Part shown: positions 34,796 to 44,200 of the stretch, one piece after another
Position numbering within the stretch: the first letter of the stretch is position 1
Layout of the letters: the number at the start of each line of letters is the position of its first letter
Assembly: GCF_000725495.1 (NCBI RefSeq)
Contig: NZ_JNZD01000005.1
Span: 558,001-622,000 of the forward strand
DNA length: 64,000 nt
DNA from: Streptomyces aureus
GTDB taxonomy: Bacteria; Actinomycetota; Actinomycetes; Streptomycetales; Streptomycetaceae
Direction of reading: 5' to 3'
Notes under the pieces: model-generated
Database searches by the model: none
Told to the model about the DNA's origin: nothing
The model's input: the letters and a program-made list of their open reading frames with translations, nothing else
Program-made: the position numbers and the translations under genes

Positions 34796-35095
34796 GGGTG
34801 CACCACGGGTCGCCGGGGGTAGGTGTGCGTGACCATACGCGAACCGGGTGTGCGAGTGCAGTCGGCGTACGGGGTTGCGCGCGGCTTGCACGATTTGTCA
34901 TGGATCTGAGGCGCGATTCACACCCGGTCCGAGGGGCTGAGCGCACTCCGGACGGGGCAGGAGACAGGGGAGCCGCGCCGAATGCCGCGGAACCTGGCAC
35001 AGTGGTAGGGGAACGGTTGCGTTCGCCGCAGCGTTAAGAGAGCGACGTGTACGAGACAGCTGCGTACGCGGAGACGTCGCAAGGAGGGCCGGCGC
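34796..35095. promoter_or_regulatory. Divergent promoter region of ftsE and the zinc-ribbon gene
   Basis: 300 bp without a supported gene. It must contain the ftsEX promoter (leftward) and that of the small zinc-ribbon protein (rightward). No clear -35/-10 pair stands out; AT-richer patches lie near 34890-34920 and 35030-35050. Confidence 0.35.
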
Positions 35096-35287
35096 ATGAC
35101 GTACGACCGACTGGTATGCGCTAACTGCGCGGCACCCGTCAGCGAGGGCCGCTGCCCCGTCTGCCGCGCGAACCGCCAGCGGCTCCAGCAGGAGAGCCCC
35201 TTCGCGGGACTGAACCCGATGGCGCTGATCGCGCTGCTCGCGGTGCTGATCGCGGCCCTGGCGCTAGTGGCCCACCAGACGGTGTGA
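35096..35287 (+). CDS. Small zinc-ribbon membrane protein
   Basis: 63 aa. Two CxxC pairs (CANC at residues 8-11 and CPVC about 10 residues later) form a zinc ribbon, followed by a basic/Gln-rich linker and one C-terminal membrane helix (residues ~42-60). AAGGAGG lies 9 nt before the ATG. Divergent from ftsEX. Small tail-anchored zinc ribbons like this are widespread in actinobacteria and uncharacterised. Confidence 0.8.
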   Translation: MTYDRLVCANCAAPVSEGRCPVCRANRQRLQQESPFAGLNPMALIALLAVLIAALALVAHQTV

Positions 35288-35335
35288 GAGCCGCGGGGAC
35301 GGCCCGGCACGGCCCGCCGTCACCCCAGACCCGGA

Positions 35336-35366
35336 AAGGGCCCGGAGCCAGCTGCTCCGGGCCCTT
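35336..35366. terminator. Terminator between the zinc-ribbon gene and the LAETG gene
   Basis: AAGGGCCCGGAGC, a 5-nt loop and its exact complement form a 13-bp stem. The converging genes end at 35287 and 35385, so it can serve both directions. Confidence 0.8.
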
Positions 35367-35384
35367 CGTCGTACGGGTCGGGCC

Positions 35385-35963
35385 TCAGGCCGCGGCACCG
35401 CCGCGGCCGCCCGCGAGGCGCGGCAGCAGACGGAAGCCGACACCGCCGGCGATCATCGTGGCGGCACCGATGATCAGGAACGCGGTCTGACCCGCGCCCG
35501 TCTCGGCCAGCGCGCCGTCCTTGCCCTGGGCCTTCGTGTCGGAACCGGTGTCCGTGAGGGCGGAGGAGCCCTCCTCCTGGACACTGGAGCCACCGTTGGG
35601 GTCGGCGTCGTTGCCGCCCGTGCCGTCCTCCGCGGGCGCGGTGCTGGTGCCCGAGGTCGGCTTGTCGGTCGGAGCGGTCGCGGTCGGGGCCGGCTCGCTC
35701 GGCTGGGTCTCGGTGGGAGCCGGCTCGGTGGGCTCCGTCACCGTCGGGGCCGGCTCGGTGGGCGTCGTCACCGTCGGGGCCGGCTCGGTCGGCGTCGTCA
35801 CCGTCGGAGCCGGCGACTCCGGGATGCCCGTGACGGTCGGGGTCGGAGTCGGGTCGTCGGTACCGGTCGCCGAGGCGACACCGGCCGCGGTCAGTGAGGC
35901 ACCGGCCGCGATCATCGCGCCGGCGGCTATCCGCGCCGCGAGGATCCGCGTCTTCTTGGTCAT
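35385..35963 (-). CDS. LAETG-type sortase substrate (cell-wall anchored, Pro/Thr-rich)
   Basis: 192 aa. Signal peptide with cleavage after VASA (about residue 32), then a stalk of PTEPAPTVT-type repeats (residues ~38-100) and an acidic Ser/Gly linker. The sorting signal is LAETG at 152-156, a hydrophobic helix, and a C-terminus with positive charges (RLLPRLAGGRGG). LAXTG is the motif of class E sortases that anchor chaplins and other Streptomyces surface proteins. No ligand-binding domain is present, so it may be a spacer-like or glycosylated wall protein. Function unknown. Confidence 0.85.
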   Translation of the reverse strand: MTKKTRILAARIAAGAMIAAGASLTAAGVASATGTDDPTPTPTVTGIPESPAPTVTTPTEPAPTVTTPTEPAPTVTEPTEPAPTETQPSEPAPTATAPTDKPTSGTSTAPAEDGTGGNDADPNGGSSVQEEGSSALTDTGSDTKAQGKDGALAETGAGQTAFLIIGAATMIAGGVGFRLLPRLAGGRGGAAA

Positions 35964-36301
35964 ATGCCTGCTACCCCCAGTAGCTGATCGTCAATGGAGC
36001 AGCGCCCGGGGCCACGTCGTCACAGGAGGCTTCGCTCGACCCCCCGGTTCACATACGCCCCGGAGATGCGCATGCCAACCGGCAGCCTTCCCAGTTTTCA
36101 AAGCAGCGTCAAGGTCGTTGCGTACGCGATGTCCGGAACACCATCGTTTGCCCGGGGTGGGGACATGTGACTGTGACGGAAAACCCAGAAAGTCGCCACA
36201 AGACAAAGGCAACTGCCGCCCGGCGGGCGGCAGTTGCCTTGTCGACAAAGAGGTCTCGGCGGGGGCGGAAACCGCCCGCGCGCACCGCGCCTCTCGTGTT
36301 C
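35964..36301. other. Intergenic region between the LAETG gene and prfB
   Basis: 338 bp with no supported gene. It contains the promoter side of the LAETG gene (from 35964, with GGGGGTAG 9 nt before its start) and, at 36206-36240, the prfB terminator. The stretch 36090-36200 is less GC-rich and may hold the promoter. Confidence 0.4.
36206..36240 (-). terminator. Terminator of prfB
   Basis: AAGGCAACTGCCGCC, a 5-nt loop and the exact complement form a 15-bp stem starting 61 bp past the prfB stop. Confidence 0.82.
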
Positions 36302-37408
36302 CTACTTCTCCTGCTGCTTGCGCCAGCGAATTCCGGCCTCCAGGAAGCCGTCGATCTCGCCACCGAACACGGCCTCGGGGTTGCCGACTTCGAACTCCGT
36401 GCGCAGGTCCTTGACCATCTGGTACGGGTGCAGGACGTACGAACGCATCTGGTTGCCCCAGGAGTTGCCGCCGTCGCCCTTGAGGGCGTCCATCGCGGCC
36501 TGCTCCTCCTGCCGGCGCCGCTCCAGGAGCTTGGCCTGGAGGACGTTCATGGCCGAGGCCTTGTTCTGGATCTGCGAGCGCTCGTTCTGGCAGGAGACGA
36601 CGATGCCGGTGGGCAGGTGGGTCAGCCGCACCGCGGAGTCGGTGGTGTTGACGCCCTGGCCGCCGGGGCCGGACGAGCGGTACACGTCGATCCGCAGCTC
36701 GGACTCGTCGATCTCGATGTGGTCCGTCTGCTCGACCACCGGCAGGATCTCGACGCCGGCGAAGGAGGTCTGGCGGCGCCCCTGGTTGTCGAACGGCGAG
36801 ATGCGCACCAGGCGGTGCGTGCCCTGCTCGACGGAGAGCGTGCCGTACGCGTACGGGGAGTGCACGGCGAAGGTGGTGGACTTGATGCCCGCCTCCTCCG
36901 CGTACGAGGTCTCGTAGAGCTCCGTCTTGTAGCCGTGGCGCTCGGCCCAGCGCAGGTACATGCGCTGGAGCTTCTCGGCGAAGTCGGAGGCGTCGACGCC
37001 GCCGGCCTCGGCACGGATGGTGACGACGGCCTCACGGGAGTCGTACTCGCCGGACAGGAGGGTACGGACCTCCATCTCGTCCAGCGCCTTCCTGACGGCC
37101 GTGAGTTCGTTCTCGGCCTCGGCGCGGGTGTCCGGGTCGTCCTCCTCCTCGGCCATCTCGAAGAGCACGCCCAGATCGTCGATGCGCCCGCGGAGCGCCT
37201 CGGCCTTCCTGACCTCCGCCTGGAGGTGGCTCAGCTTGCTGGTGATCTTCTGCGCCTCGTCCGGGTCGTCCCACAGGGACGGCGCGGCCGCCTGCTCCTC
37301 GAGCACGGCGACATCTGCCCTCAGCTTGTCGAGGTCCAGGACGGCCTCGATCGACTCCATGGTCGAGGAGAGGGACTTGAGCTCTTCGGAAACATCGACG
37401 ACTGCCAC
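36302..37408 (-). CDS. prfB: Peptide chain release factor 2
   Basis: 368 aa. Recognises UGA/UAA and triggers peptide release. The stop-codon motif SPF ([13 protein letters not shown]) and the catalytic GGQ in [16 protein letters not shown] are intact. The N-terminal domain begins [13 protein letters not shown]. The frame from GTG 37408 is continuous, so there is no programmed +1 frameshift of the E. coli type. GGAGG is very close to the GTG (1 nt), making the exact start slightly uncertain. Confidence 0.95.
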   Translation of the reverse strand: MAVVDVSEELKSLSSTMESIEAVLDLDKLRADVAVLEEQAAAPSLWDDPDEAQKITSKLSHLQAEVRKAEALRGRIDDLGVLFEMAEEEDDPDTRAEAENELTAVRKALDEMEVRTLLSGEYDSREAVVTIRAEAGGVDASDFAEKLQRMYLRWAERHGYKTELYETSYAEEAGIKSTTFAVHSPYAYGTLSVEQGTHRLVRISPFDNQGRRQTSFAGVEILPVVEQTDHIEIDESELRIDVYRSSGPGGQGVNTTDSAVRLTHLPTGIVVSCQNERSQIQNKASAMNVLQAKLLERRRQEEQAAMDALKGDGGNSWGNQMRSYVLHPYQMVKDLRTEFEVGNPEAVFGGEIDGFLEAGIRWRKQQEK

Positions 37409-37721
37409 GCCTCCAGCGTAACGGCTGCGGCAACCGCGCCCGCCCTCGTCCCCGTGAGGCTCCACACCCCGGCGACCGCCAAGGCTTCTTTCGCCCCCCT
37501 CCACCCCTGCCCGTCCCGTCCCTGGAGGCTGCCGCCCCCAGACCCCCGCTTCCGCGTCGACGGCCTTGTCCTCGATCGCCGGACGGGCCGGAACTCCCCG
37601 GCGGGAAGGAATCAGCGTCTCCGGCGCTTGAGGAGCGGGGGTCCGGGGGCAGCGCCCCCGGGTACGGGACGGGCAGGGGCGGAGGGGGCGAGAAAGGTCT
37701 CTTCCGGGGTGCCGGCCCGGA
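37409..37721. repeat. Intergenic region with a Streptomyces-type inverted repeat
   Basis: 313 bp without a gene. Two related sequences face each other: around 37530-37590 (GCCCCCAGACCCCCGCTTC ... TCGATCGCCGGACGG) and around 37611-37668 (CTCCGGCGCTTGAGGAGCGG ... GGTCCGGGGGCAGCGCCCCC). The second is a copy of a palindromic element very common between Streptomyces genes (recognised from memory); the first is a degenerate inverted copy. It may terminate transcription from prfB upstream or from pkaB. Confidence 0.6.
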
Positions 37722-38963
37722 TCACGGTGACGCCGGGGCCGAGTTCTTCGTGTCCTGGGGCGCCGCGTTCCCGTCGTCCGAGACGGCGAGCCACGTGCCG
37801 ACGCCCGCGACGGCCACCAGCACGACGGCCGCCGCCCCCAGCGTGATGCGCCGCCGCCGCGCGGAGGCCCGGTGCCGGGCGGAACCCGGCCGGGGCGCCC
37901 CCGCGGCCCGGGGCACGCGGGCCGTCCCCCTGGCCCCGCCGGCCAGCTCGTCGGGCGCCGGCACCCGCATCGAGGTGTGCGTGTCCCGGTTCGAGTCCGG
38001 AGCGGCCCCGGGCACCAGCGGCACGGCCCCGCGCCGCTCCCGCGCCGCGGCGGGCGCGGACGGCTCGGCCCGCTCCTCGTACTCCTCCTCCGCCTCCGCG
38101 GCCTCCGCGTCCGGGGAGTCCACGTCCAGCGGCGGCATCCCGGCCAGCAGCGGCAGCTGCTCCCGCAGCCGCGCACCCAGCTCGGAGGCCCGCAGCCGGG
38201 ACGCGGGCGCCTTGGCCAGACACTGCACGATCAGCTGCCACAGCTCGTCCGGGATGCCCGGGAGCGGCACCACGGTCTCGGTGACATGGCGGCGCAGGAC
38301 CGCGCCGGGGTGCCCGCCGCCGAACGGCGTGAAACCGGCGAGCAGCTCGTACAGCACGGTCGCCAGGGCGTAGATGTCGACGGCGGCCCGCGGCGGCAGG
38401 CCCTCGATGATCTCGGGCGCCAGGTAGTCCGGCGTGCCGATGATCTTCGTGATCTTGGTGCGGCGCGGGGAGTCGATGAGCTTGGCCACCCCGAAGTCGG
38501 TCAGGAGGGCCGGGTGGGAGCCGCCGGGGCCGAGGGGGCCCTGCATGTCGAGCAGGACGTTCTCGGGCTTCACGTCGCGGTGGACGACCCCCGCGGCGTG
38601 CGCGGCGGCGAGCCCGTCCGCGACGTCGGCGACGATCGCGACCGCGGACTCCGGGGCGAGCCTGCGCTCCCGGTCGAGCCGGGTGCGCAGGTCGGTGCCG
38701 CGGACGAGGTCCATGACGAGGGCGAGGTCGTTGCCGTCCACCACCAGGTCGCGCACCGCCACCACGTGGGGGTGGTCGAGCCCGAGCAGCGCGGTGCGCT
38801 CCTGCACGAAGCGCCCCACCAGCTCCTGGTCGGACGCGAGGTCCTCGCGCAACAGCTTGATGGCGACGGGCCCCTCGGGCCCCTCGCCCAGCCACACCGT
38901 GCCGGCACTCCCCCGCCCCAGGATCTGGTGAGCGGTGTACCTGCTGCCGATCTTGCGTGCCAA
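37722..38963 (-). CDS. pkaB: Serine/threonine protein kinase PkaB
   Basis: 413 aa. Hanks-type kinase domain at ~5-265: glycine loop [13 protein letters not shown] Lys in VAIKLLRE, catalytic loop [12 protein letters not shown] in [12 protein letters not shown] in YLAPEII. A Glu/Ala-rich then Pro/Arg-rich juxtamembrane stretch follows, with one membrane segment near 375-395 and a short outer tail; no PASTA repeats. TTG start chosen because AGGAG lies 5 nt upstream. Length (413 against 417) and tandem position with a second kinase match PkaB of S. coelicolor; named by that analogy. Confidence 0.85.
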   Translation of the reverse strand: MARKIGSRYTAHQILGRGSAGTVWLGEGPEGPVAIKLLREDLASDQELVGRFVQERTALLGLDHPHVVAVRDLVVDGNDLALVMDLVRGTDLRTRLDRERRLAPESAVAIVADVADGLAAAHAAGVVHRDVKPENVLLDMQGPLGPGGSHPALLTDFGVAKLIDSPRRTKITKIIGTPDYLAPEIIEGLPPRAAVDIYALATVLYELLAGFTPFGGGHPGAVLRRHVTETVVPLPGIPDELWQLIVQCLAKAPASRLRASELGARLREQLPLLAGMPPLDVDSPDAEAAEAEEEYEERAEPSAPAAARERRGAVPLVPGAAPDSNRDTHTSMRVPAPDELAGGARGTARVPRAAGAPRPGSARHRASARRRRITLGAAAVVLVAVAGVGTWLAVSDDGNAAPQDTKNSAPASP

Positions 38964-39092
38964 GACTGCTCCTACAGACGCGTGTTGCCGCTTAAAGTAC
39001 GCGCCCGCGGAGCCGGTCTTCACGCCCGAGGCCGAAATCACCCCTCAGATGTCGACAAATCCCCAGAGTCGGCGGCCGGAGGGCCTCCGGGG

Positions 39093-40754
39093 TCAGTTCT
39101 TCGTCGGATCCTTCGAGCCGAGATCGCTGATCCAGCCGCTCACGGAGTGGTACCAGTGCGTCAGCTGGCCCCAGTAGCTGCGGCCGGAGCCGATCCAGTC
39201 CTGGAGGGGGCTGAACTCCCAGATCAGCCAGCCGGCCACGAACAGGATGACGATCGTGAACAGGCACCCCTTGAGGCAGCCGAGTCCCGGGATCTTCATC
39301 GGGTTGGCGCTGCCCTGCCGGGGCTCGCGCTGCCGCGGGGCGGGCTGCTGGGGCCGCTGCGGCTCCGCGTAACGCTGCGGCTGGGGCTGCTGCGGCGCGG
39401 GGGCGTAGCGCTGCTGCTGGGGCTGCGGCGCGTACTGCTGCTGCTGCGGATAGCCGTATCCGGGCGGCGGCTGCTGGCCCCGCTGCGGCTGCTGCCGCTG
39501 CTGCTGTTGCTGCTGCTGGGGGCGCGCGACCTGGCGCTGCGGCCGACGGCGCAGCGGGTCCTCGTTCGGGTCGATGTACTGGATCTGGGTCTGCTCGTTG
39601 CGGTCGCGGGCCGCGCGCAGCTGGCTCTGCCAGGGGTGCGGGTCCTCGCCCTGGCCGGGCGCTCCGCCGGGCCCGCCCGGCTGGTGCTGGGGCACGGGGG
39701 GCAGCACGGCGGTCGGGTCGGCTGCGCCCGAGGTGTGCGGCAGCACGCTGGTCGCGCCGTACGGGTCGTAGGAGCCGGCGCCCTGCGGGAGCACCTGGGT
39801 GGCGTCGGCCGAGCCGGGCGGAAGGTCCGGGACCGGCGCCGGGTCGGGGTCGGGTCCGAGCAGCGCGCCGACGCCCTCGGCGGCGGCGATCTGAGCCGGT
39901 GACGCGTGCACCCCGACGCCCGCGGCCACGGCACGCAGGGCGCGGCCGAGGTTCTCGGCGCTGGGGCGCTGGTCGGGGTTCTTGCGCAGGCAGCGCTCTA
40001 TGACGGTCCACAGCGGGTCCGGGACGGTCGAGGGGCGGCGCGGCTCGGCGCTCAGGTGCTGGTGCAGCACCTCGAGGGCGGACTCGCCGGCGAACGGCGG
40101 GCGCCCGGTGACCAGCTCGTAGATCAGGATGCCGGCGCCGTAGATGTCCACGGCGGACGTCTGCGGGCGTCCCTCGGCGGACTCCGGGGCGACGTACGCG
40201 GGCGTGCCGACGAATTCGTGGGTCCGGGTCAGGCCGGGGGAGTCGGCGAGCCGCGCGATGCCGAAGTCGGTCAGCATCGGGTGCATCTGGCCGGCTTCCT
40301 GCTTCAGCAGCACGTTCGCCGGCTTCAGGTCGCGGTGCACTACGCCGTCGGCGTGGCTGGCGGCGAGCGCGTCGGCGATCTGCGCGGTGAGCAGGGCGGC
40401 CGCGACGGGCGAGAACGGTCCGTTCTCGCGCAGATAGCGGTGCAGGTCCGGGCCGTCGATCAGGTCCATGACCAGGGCGAGGAGATCGCCCTCGACGACG
40501 AGGTCGCGCACCCGCACGATGTTCGGATGGGTCAGGCGCAGCAGCACCGACCGCTCGCGGAGGAAGCGCATGACGATGTCGGCGTCACTGGCGAGCTCTT
40601 CCTTCAGGACCTTGATCGCCACGGTCTCGCCGGGCTGTCCGGCGACGGCCGCCTCGGCGCCCGCGGTCTCCCGCTGGCGGGCTCGCCAGACCGTGCCTGT
40701 GGCGCCGCGCCCCAGCGGCTCCTCAAGGAGGTACTTGCTCCCTACCGGCCGCAC
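39093..40754 (-). CDS. pkaA: Serine/threonine protein kinase PkaA
   Basis: 553 aa. Kinase domain ~8-280: LGRGATGTVWRAR, VAIKVLKEEL, HRDLKPANV, LTDFGIAR, YVAPESAEG. The middle section (~300-490) is Pro/Gln-rich with runs of Q and repeats such as PQQQQYAPQPQQQRY, then a membrane helix (CLFTIVILFVAGWLIWEF, ~500-520) and a short outer tail. No PASTA domain. GTG start with GGGAG 9 nt upstream. Tandem with pkaB on the same strand, 129 bp apart. Divergent from a large FHA protein, a plausible phosphothreonine-reading partner (inference). Confidence 0.86.
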   Translation of the reverse strand: MRPVGSKYLLEEPLGRGATGTVWRARQRETAGAEAAVAGQPGETVAIKVLKEELASDADIVMRFLRERSVLLRLTHPNIVRVRDLVVEGDLLALVMDLIDGPDLHRYLRENGPFSPVAAALLTAQIADALAASHADGVVHRDLKPANVLLKQEAGQMHPMLTDFGIARLADSPGLTRTHEFVGTPAYVAPESAEGRPQTSAVDIYGAGILIYELVTGRPPFAGESALEVLHQHLSAEPRRPSTVPDPLWTVIERCLRKNPDQRPSAENLGRALRAVAAGVGVHASPAQIAAAEGVGALLGPDPDPAPVPDLPPGSADATQVLPQGAGSYDPYGATSVLPHTSGAADPTAVLPPVPQHQPGGPGGAPGQGEDPHPWQSQLRAARDRNEQTQIQYIDPNEDPLRRRPQRQVARPQQQQQQQRQQPQRGQQPPPGYGYPQQQQYAPQPQQQRYAPAPQQPQPQRYAEPQRPQQPAPRQREPRQGSANPMKIPGLGCLKGCLFTIVILFVAGWLIWEFSPLQDWIGSGRSYWGQLTHWYHSVSGWISDLGSKDPTKN

Positions 40755-41263
40755 GTCATGCGCTCCCTGTTGCTTGCTTGCCTGTTCCGTCCACCGTGAT
40801 CACCGTGGTACAGGAGTTTTCCGACCCACTGTAGTGCCGCCCCGCCCGGCGGAGGGCTGTCCTCCTGGTGTGCTTTCCCATAGGTCCCGTGCACATCTGT
40901 GGTCCGCATAAGCGCTTTACGCGCGCGCCGCCGTCCGTGTTCGGCGAAAAGCCGATCCCCTGCGGTGCCGCTCTCCTGTGTTCGACCGAAAGACGCTCAC
41001 TTCGGTCGGTTGGTTGCCACGCGGCGGACGTGAGCGATCTCAAGCCGACATCGGGCGGGCACTGGTCAGGAACTTTTACGGGCAGAGCCGACCAATCAAG
41101 ATCACTTACGGCTGGGGCGCGGGCGTGTTGTCGGCGGCAGGTGCGAGGATGCCTCCAGTTACTGGCCGATGTGCCCGTGTGCGGTGGGGGGATCTGCGGT
41201 GGGGGACCGCAGCGCGGTCTCCCCCTCGTCGCGGCGCCTGTGCTGAAGGGACCCCTGACGGCG
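40755..41263. promoter_or_regulatory. Divergent region between pkaA and the FHA-FtsK-like gene
   Basis: 509 bp without a supported gene, less GC-rich in parts (about 40890-40930 and 41070-41110). CGACCGAA (40983-40990) and TTCGGTCG (41001-41008) form an 8-bp inverted repeat with a 10-nt spacer that could be an operator or small hairpin. The plus-strand frame of the FHA gene is open through here, but codon use before 41264 is not coding-like. Confidence 0.4.
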
Positions 41264-44200
41264 ATGCAGATCCGGCTGACCGTCGTAGACCCGCTGGGCC
41301 CGCCCTCGGAGCCGCGGGGGCGAGCCACGGCCTGCGATGTGCTCGTCACCGCGCCCGCCGGGACGGCGCTGGCCGCGGTCGCGTCGGGACTGGCCGCGGC
41401 CGTCGGCGGCGGCGGGGGCGCCTCCCAGGGCGAGCGGGGCCGTGAGCCCGGCGGGGGCCAGATCGTGCTCTACGCGGGCGCGGAGCGGCTCGACGCCCAG
41501 CGCTGCACCCTCGGCGAGCCGCCGCTGACCGACGGCGCCGTGCTGTCCCTGGGCACGCCCGCCGAGCCCGGCCCGGACCTGGACGACGTCTCGGCCCAGC
41601 TCCACGTGGTCGCGGGTCCGGACGCCGGCGGTGTGCACCTGCTGCACGGCGGGCAGATCCGCATCGGCCGCTCCGCCGACGCCGACGTGCCCCTGGACGA
41701 CCCGGACGTGTCCCGCCTGCACTGCGCGGTGACCGTCACCCCCGAGGGCCGCGTCTCCGTCGCCGACATCGGGTCCACGAACGGTACGACCCTCGACGGC
41801 GCCCGGGTCGGCGCCCGTCCCGTCCCCTTCACCCCGGGCGCGCTGCTGCGTGTCGGCGAGTCCGCCCTGCGGCTGGCCCCGCCGGGAGGTCCGGGCGCGG
41901 TGGAGACGGCGCCGGACGGCGAGGGTCATGTGCGGGTACGGACCGGGTCCGCCGAGGACACCTCCGTGACCGGCGCCTTCGCCGGACGCGGCGGGCCCGC
42001 GGGCGCCTCCGTCCGCCGGGGCACGGGCCCCGCCGCCGCGGGCACCATCCCGGTGCAGGGCTCACCGGCCGGTTCGGGCACCACCGCGCCCGGGCGGTCC
42101 CCGCAGGGCGGCGCCTCGCAGCCGCGCGGTGCCGTGCCCCACGCGCGCGGGGAGAGCCCCTCCCTCGCGCAGGGCGGCGCCGAGCCGCCCACGGGCGAGA
42201 CGCACCACGCCTACGGAACCGCCGCCTGGGGAGCCTCCGCGGGCGGCGCCCCCGGAGCGCAGGAGCACGCACGGGGGGCGGAGCCCGCGCCGGGACCGCG
42301 CGGAGCCCAGCCGATCGGGAACGGACCGCGCGGGGCGACCGCGGAGGGACTCGGCAGCGGGCCCGGCGCGTCCGCGCGCGTGCCCGCCCACACCGACGGT
42401 TTCGCAGGCTCCGGCGGCCCGGCCCGGGCCGGCGCCACGGACACGGACACCTTCGGCCCCGGCACCCCCGGCACCCCCGGCACCCCCGGCACCCCCGGGG
42501 CGAACGTCCCCGGCCCGCGTCAGGGCACTCCGGCCCGGGGCACGGACGTACCGCCCGGAGCGCGCAGGCGGGGCGGTCTCGGCGCCTGGGCGCGGCGGCT
42601 GGCCGGCGGCCGCGGCGGACCGGCCCAGGACGCGCGGGAGGCGTACGAGGACGGAGCCGTCGCGGTGGAGGAGCTCCTCCCCGAGGTACGGCGCTCGCCC
42701 GAGTCCTGGCCCGACCCGGCGACCCTGCTGCTCACCGCGCTGGGACCCGGCCCCCGGCTGTGGGAGCGGGGCCCGGGCCACCCCGAGGCGCTGACGGTCC
42801 GGCTGGGCACGGCCGACCGGGCGGCACCGGACGGCTCGGGCCTGCTGCCCGCGGTCCCGGTGACCGCCGGGCTGCGCGAGGCCGGTTCGCTGGGCCTGGC
42901 CGGCCCGCGGGCGCGCCTGTCGGGACTGGCCCGCGCGGTCGTCGCGCAGCTCGCCGCGCTGCACTCCCCCGACGCCCTGGAGATCGTCCTCGTCAGCACC
43001 GACCGGGCCCGCCCGGTCGAGGAACGCACCGCCGAGTGGTCCTGGCTCGGCTGGCTTCCCCATCTGCGTCCCGCCCACGGCCAGGACTGCCGGCTGCTGC
43101 TCGCCTACGACCGTGAGCAGGCGGCGGCGCGCACGGACGAGCTGCTGCGCCGTCTGGAGGACCACCTCGAGTCGGCCGGCGCGCCCCGCGTGCGCGGTCC
43201 GCTGCCCACGGGCTCCGCGGTGACGGTCCCGGCCGCCCGGTCCGGGGCCCACGACGGCGGCGACCGCGTCTCCCCGTCCGGCGACGGTAGTCCCCGGAGC
43301 GGGGCCCGAAGGCCGTCCTGGGCGCGGGCCGACGACACGCACGACGGGTACGACGGCCCGTACACGGTGGTGATCGTGGACGGGGACCCCGGCGGCGCCG
43401 ACGTGCGTGACGGTCTGATGCGGCTGGCACGGGAGGGCGCGCGGGCCGGGATCCATCTGGTCTGTCTCGCCGAGACCGCCGCCGCCTCCCCCGCGTCGCC
43501 GGTGTCCGAGACCTACGAGGCGGCCTGCGCGGCCTCGCCCTCGTTCCGCGAGTGCGGGGCGGTGGCGCTGCTGAGCGGGGACGTGGCGACGGCGCTGCGG
43601 CTGGTACGGGTGGCGCCGGGCGGCGACGGAGAGCGGGCCCCGGCGGCCGGTTCCCGTCACGGCGGACCCGACGGCGCCGGGCGCAGGCCCTCCGCGCCCG
43701 CTGGTCCCCTGCCCGACTCGGCCACCCACACCGGCATCCCGCACCCGGCGCCGGGCCGGACCGCGGCTCCCGCGGGCGGCTCACGCACCGGGACCCGAGC
43801 GGGTTCCGGGCAGCTCCCCCGCGGTCCCGTGGGCCACGGCACGGTCGCCGCCGTGGACGCGGTGTCCCTCGCCTGGGCCGAGCGGTTCGCCCGCTCCCTC
43901 GCGCCGCTGCGCACGGACGGCGCTCCCGGGGACCGGCACACGCGCGTGTCGGCGCCCCTGCCCCAGTCGGCGCGTCTGCTCGACGAGCTGGGACTGGCCC
44001 GGGCCACCCCCGCGTCACTGATGGCACGCTGGGCGGATGCCGCGGACGACAGCGAGGCGTTCGGCGGCCGGGCGCGGGCGGTGCTCGGCGCGGGCCCGCG
44101 CGGCCCCGTGGCCGTCGACCTGCCCGTCGAGGGCCCGCATCTGCTGATCGAGGGCCCGCCGGGCAGCGGCCGTACGGAACTGCTGCGCTCGGTCGCCGCG

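Noticed and set aside
36302-38176. prfB with a long N-terminal extension, or a programmed frameshift as in E. coli
   Set aside because: The release-factor homology starts at MAVVDVSEE (37408) and is in one frame; upstream codons are low-complexity and overlap pkaB on the same strand in another frame.
40868-41263. N-terminal extension of the FHA-FtsK-like protein
   Set aside because: The frame is open, but codon third-position GC drops and the sequence has no family features; the family begins at MQIRLTV.
42062-43744. 560-codon minus-strand frame over the FHA-FtsK-like gene
   Set aside because: Antisense shadow of the Gly/Ala/Pro-rich region, without any recognisable motif or Shine-Dalgarno.
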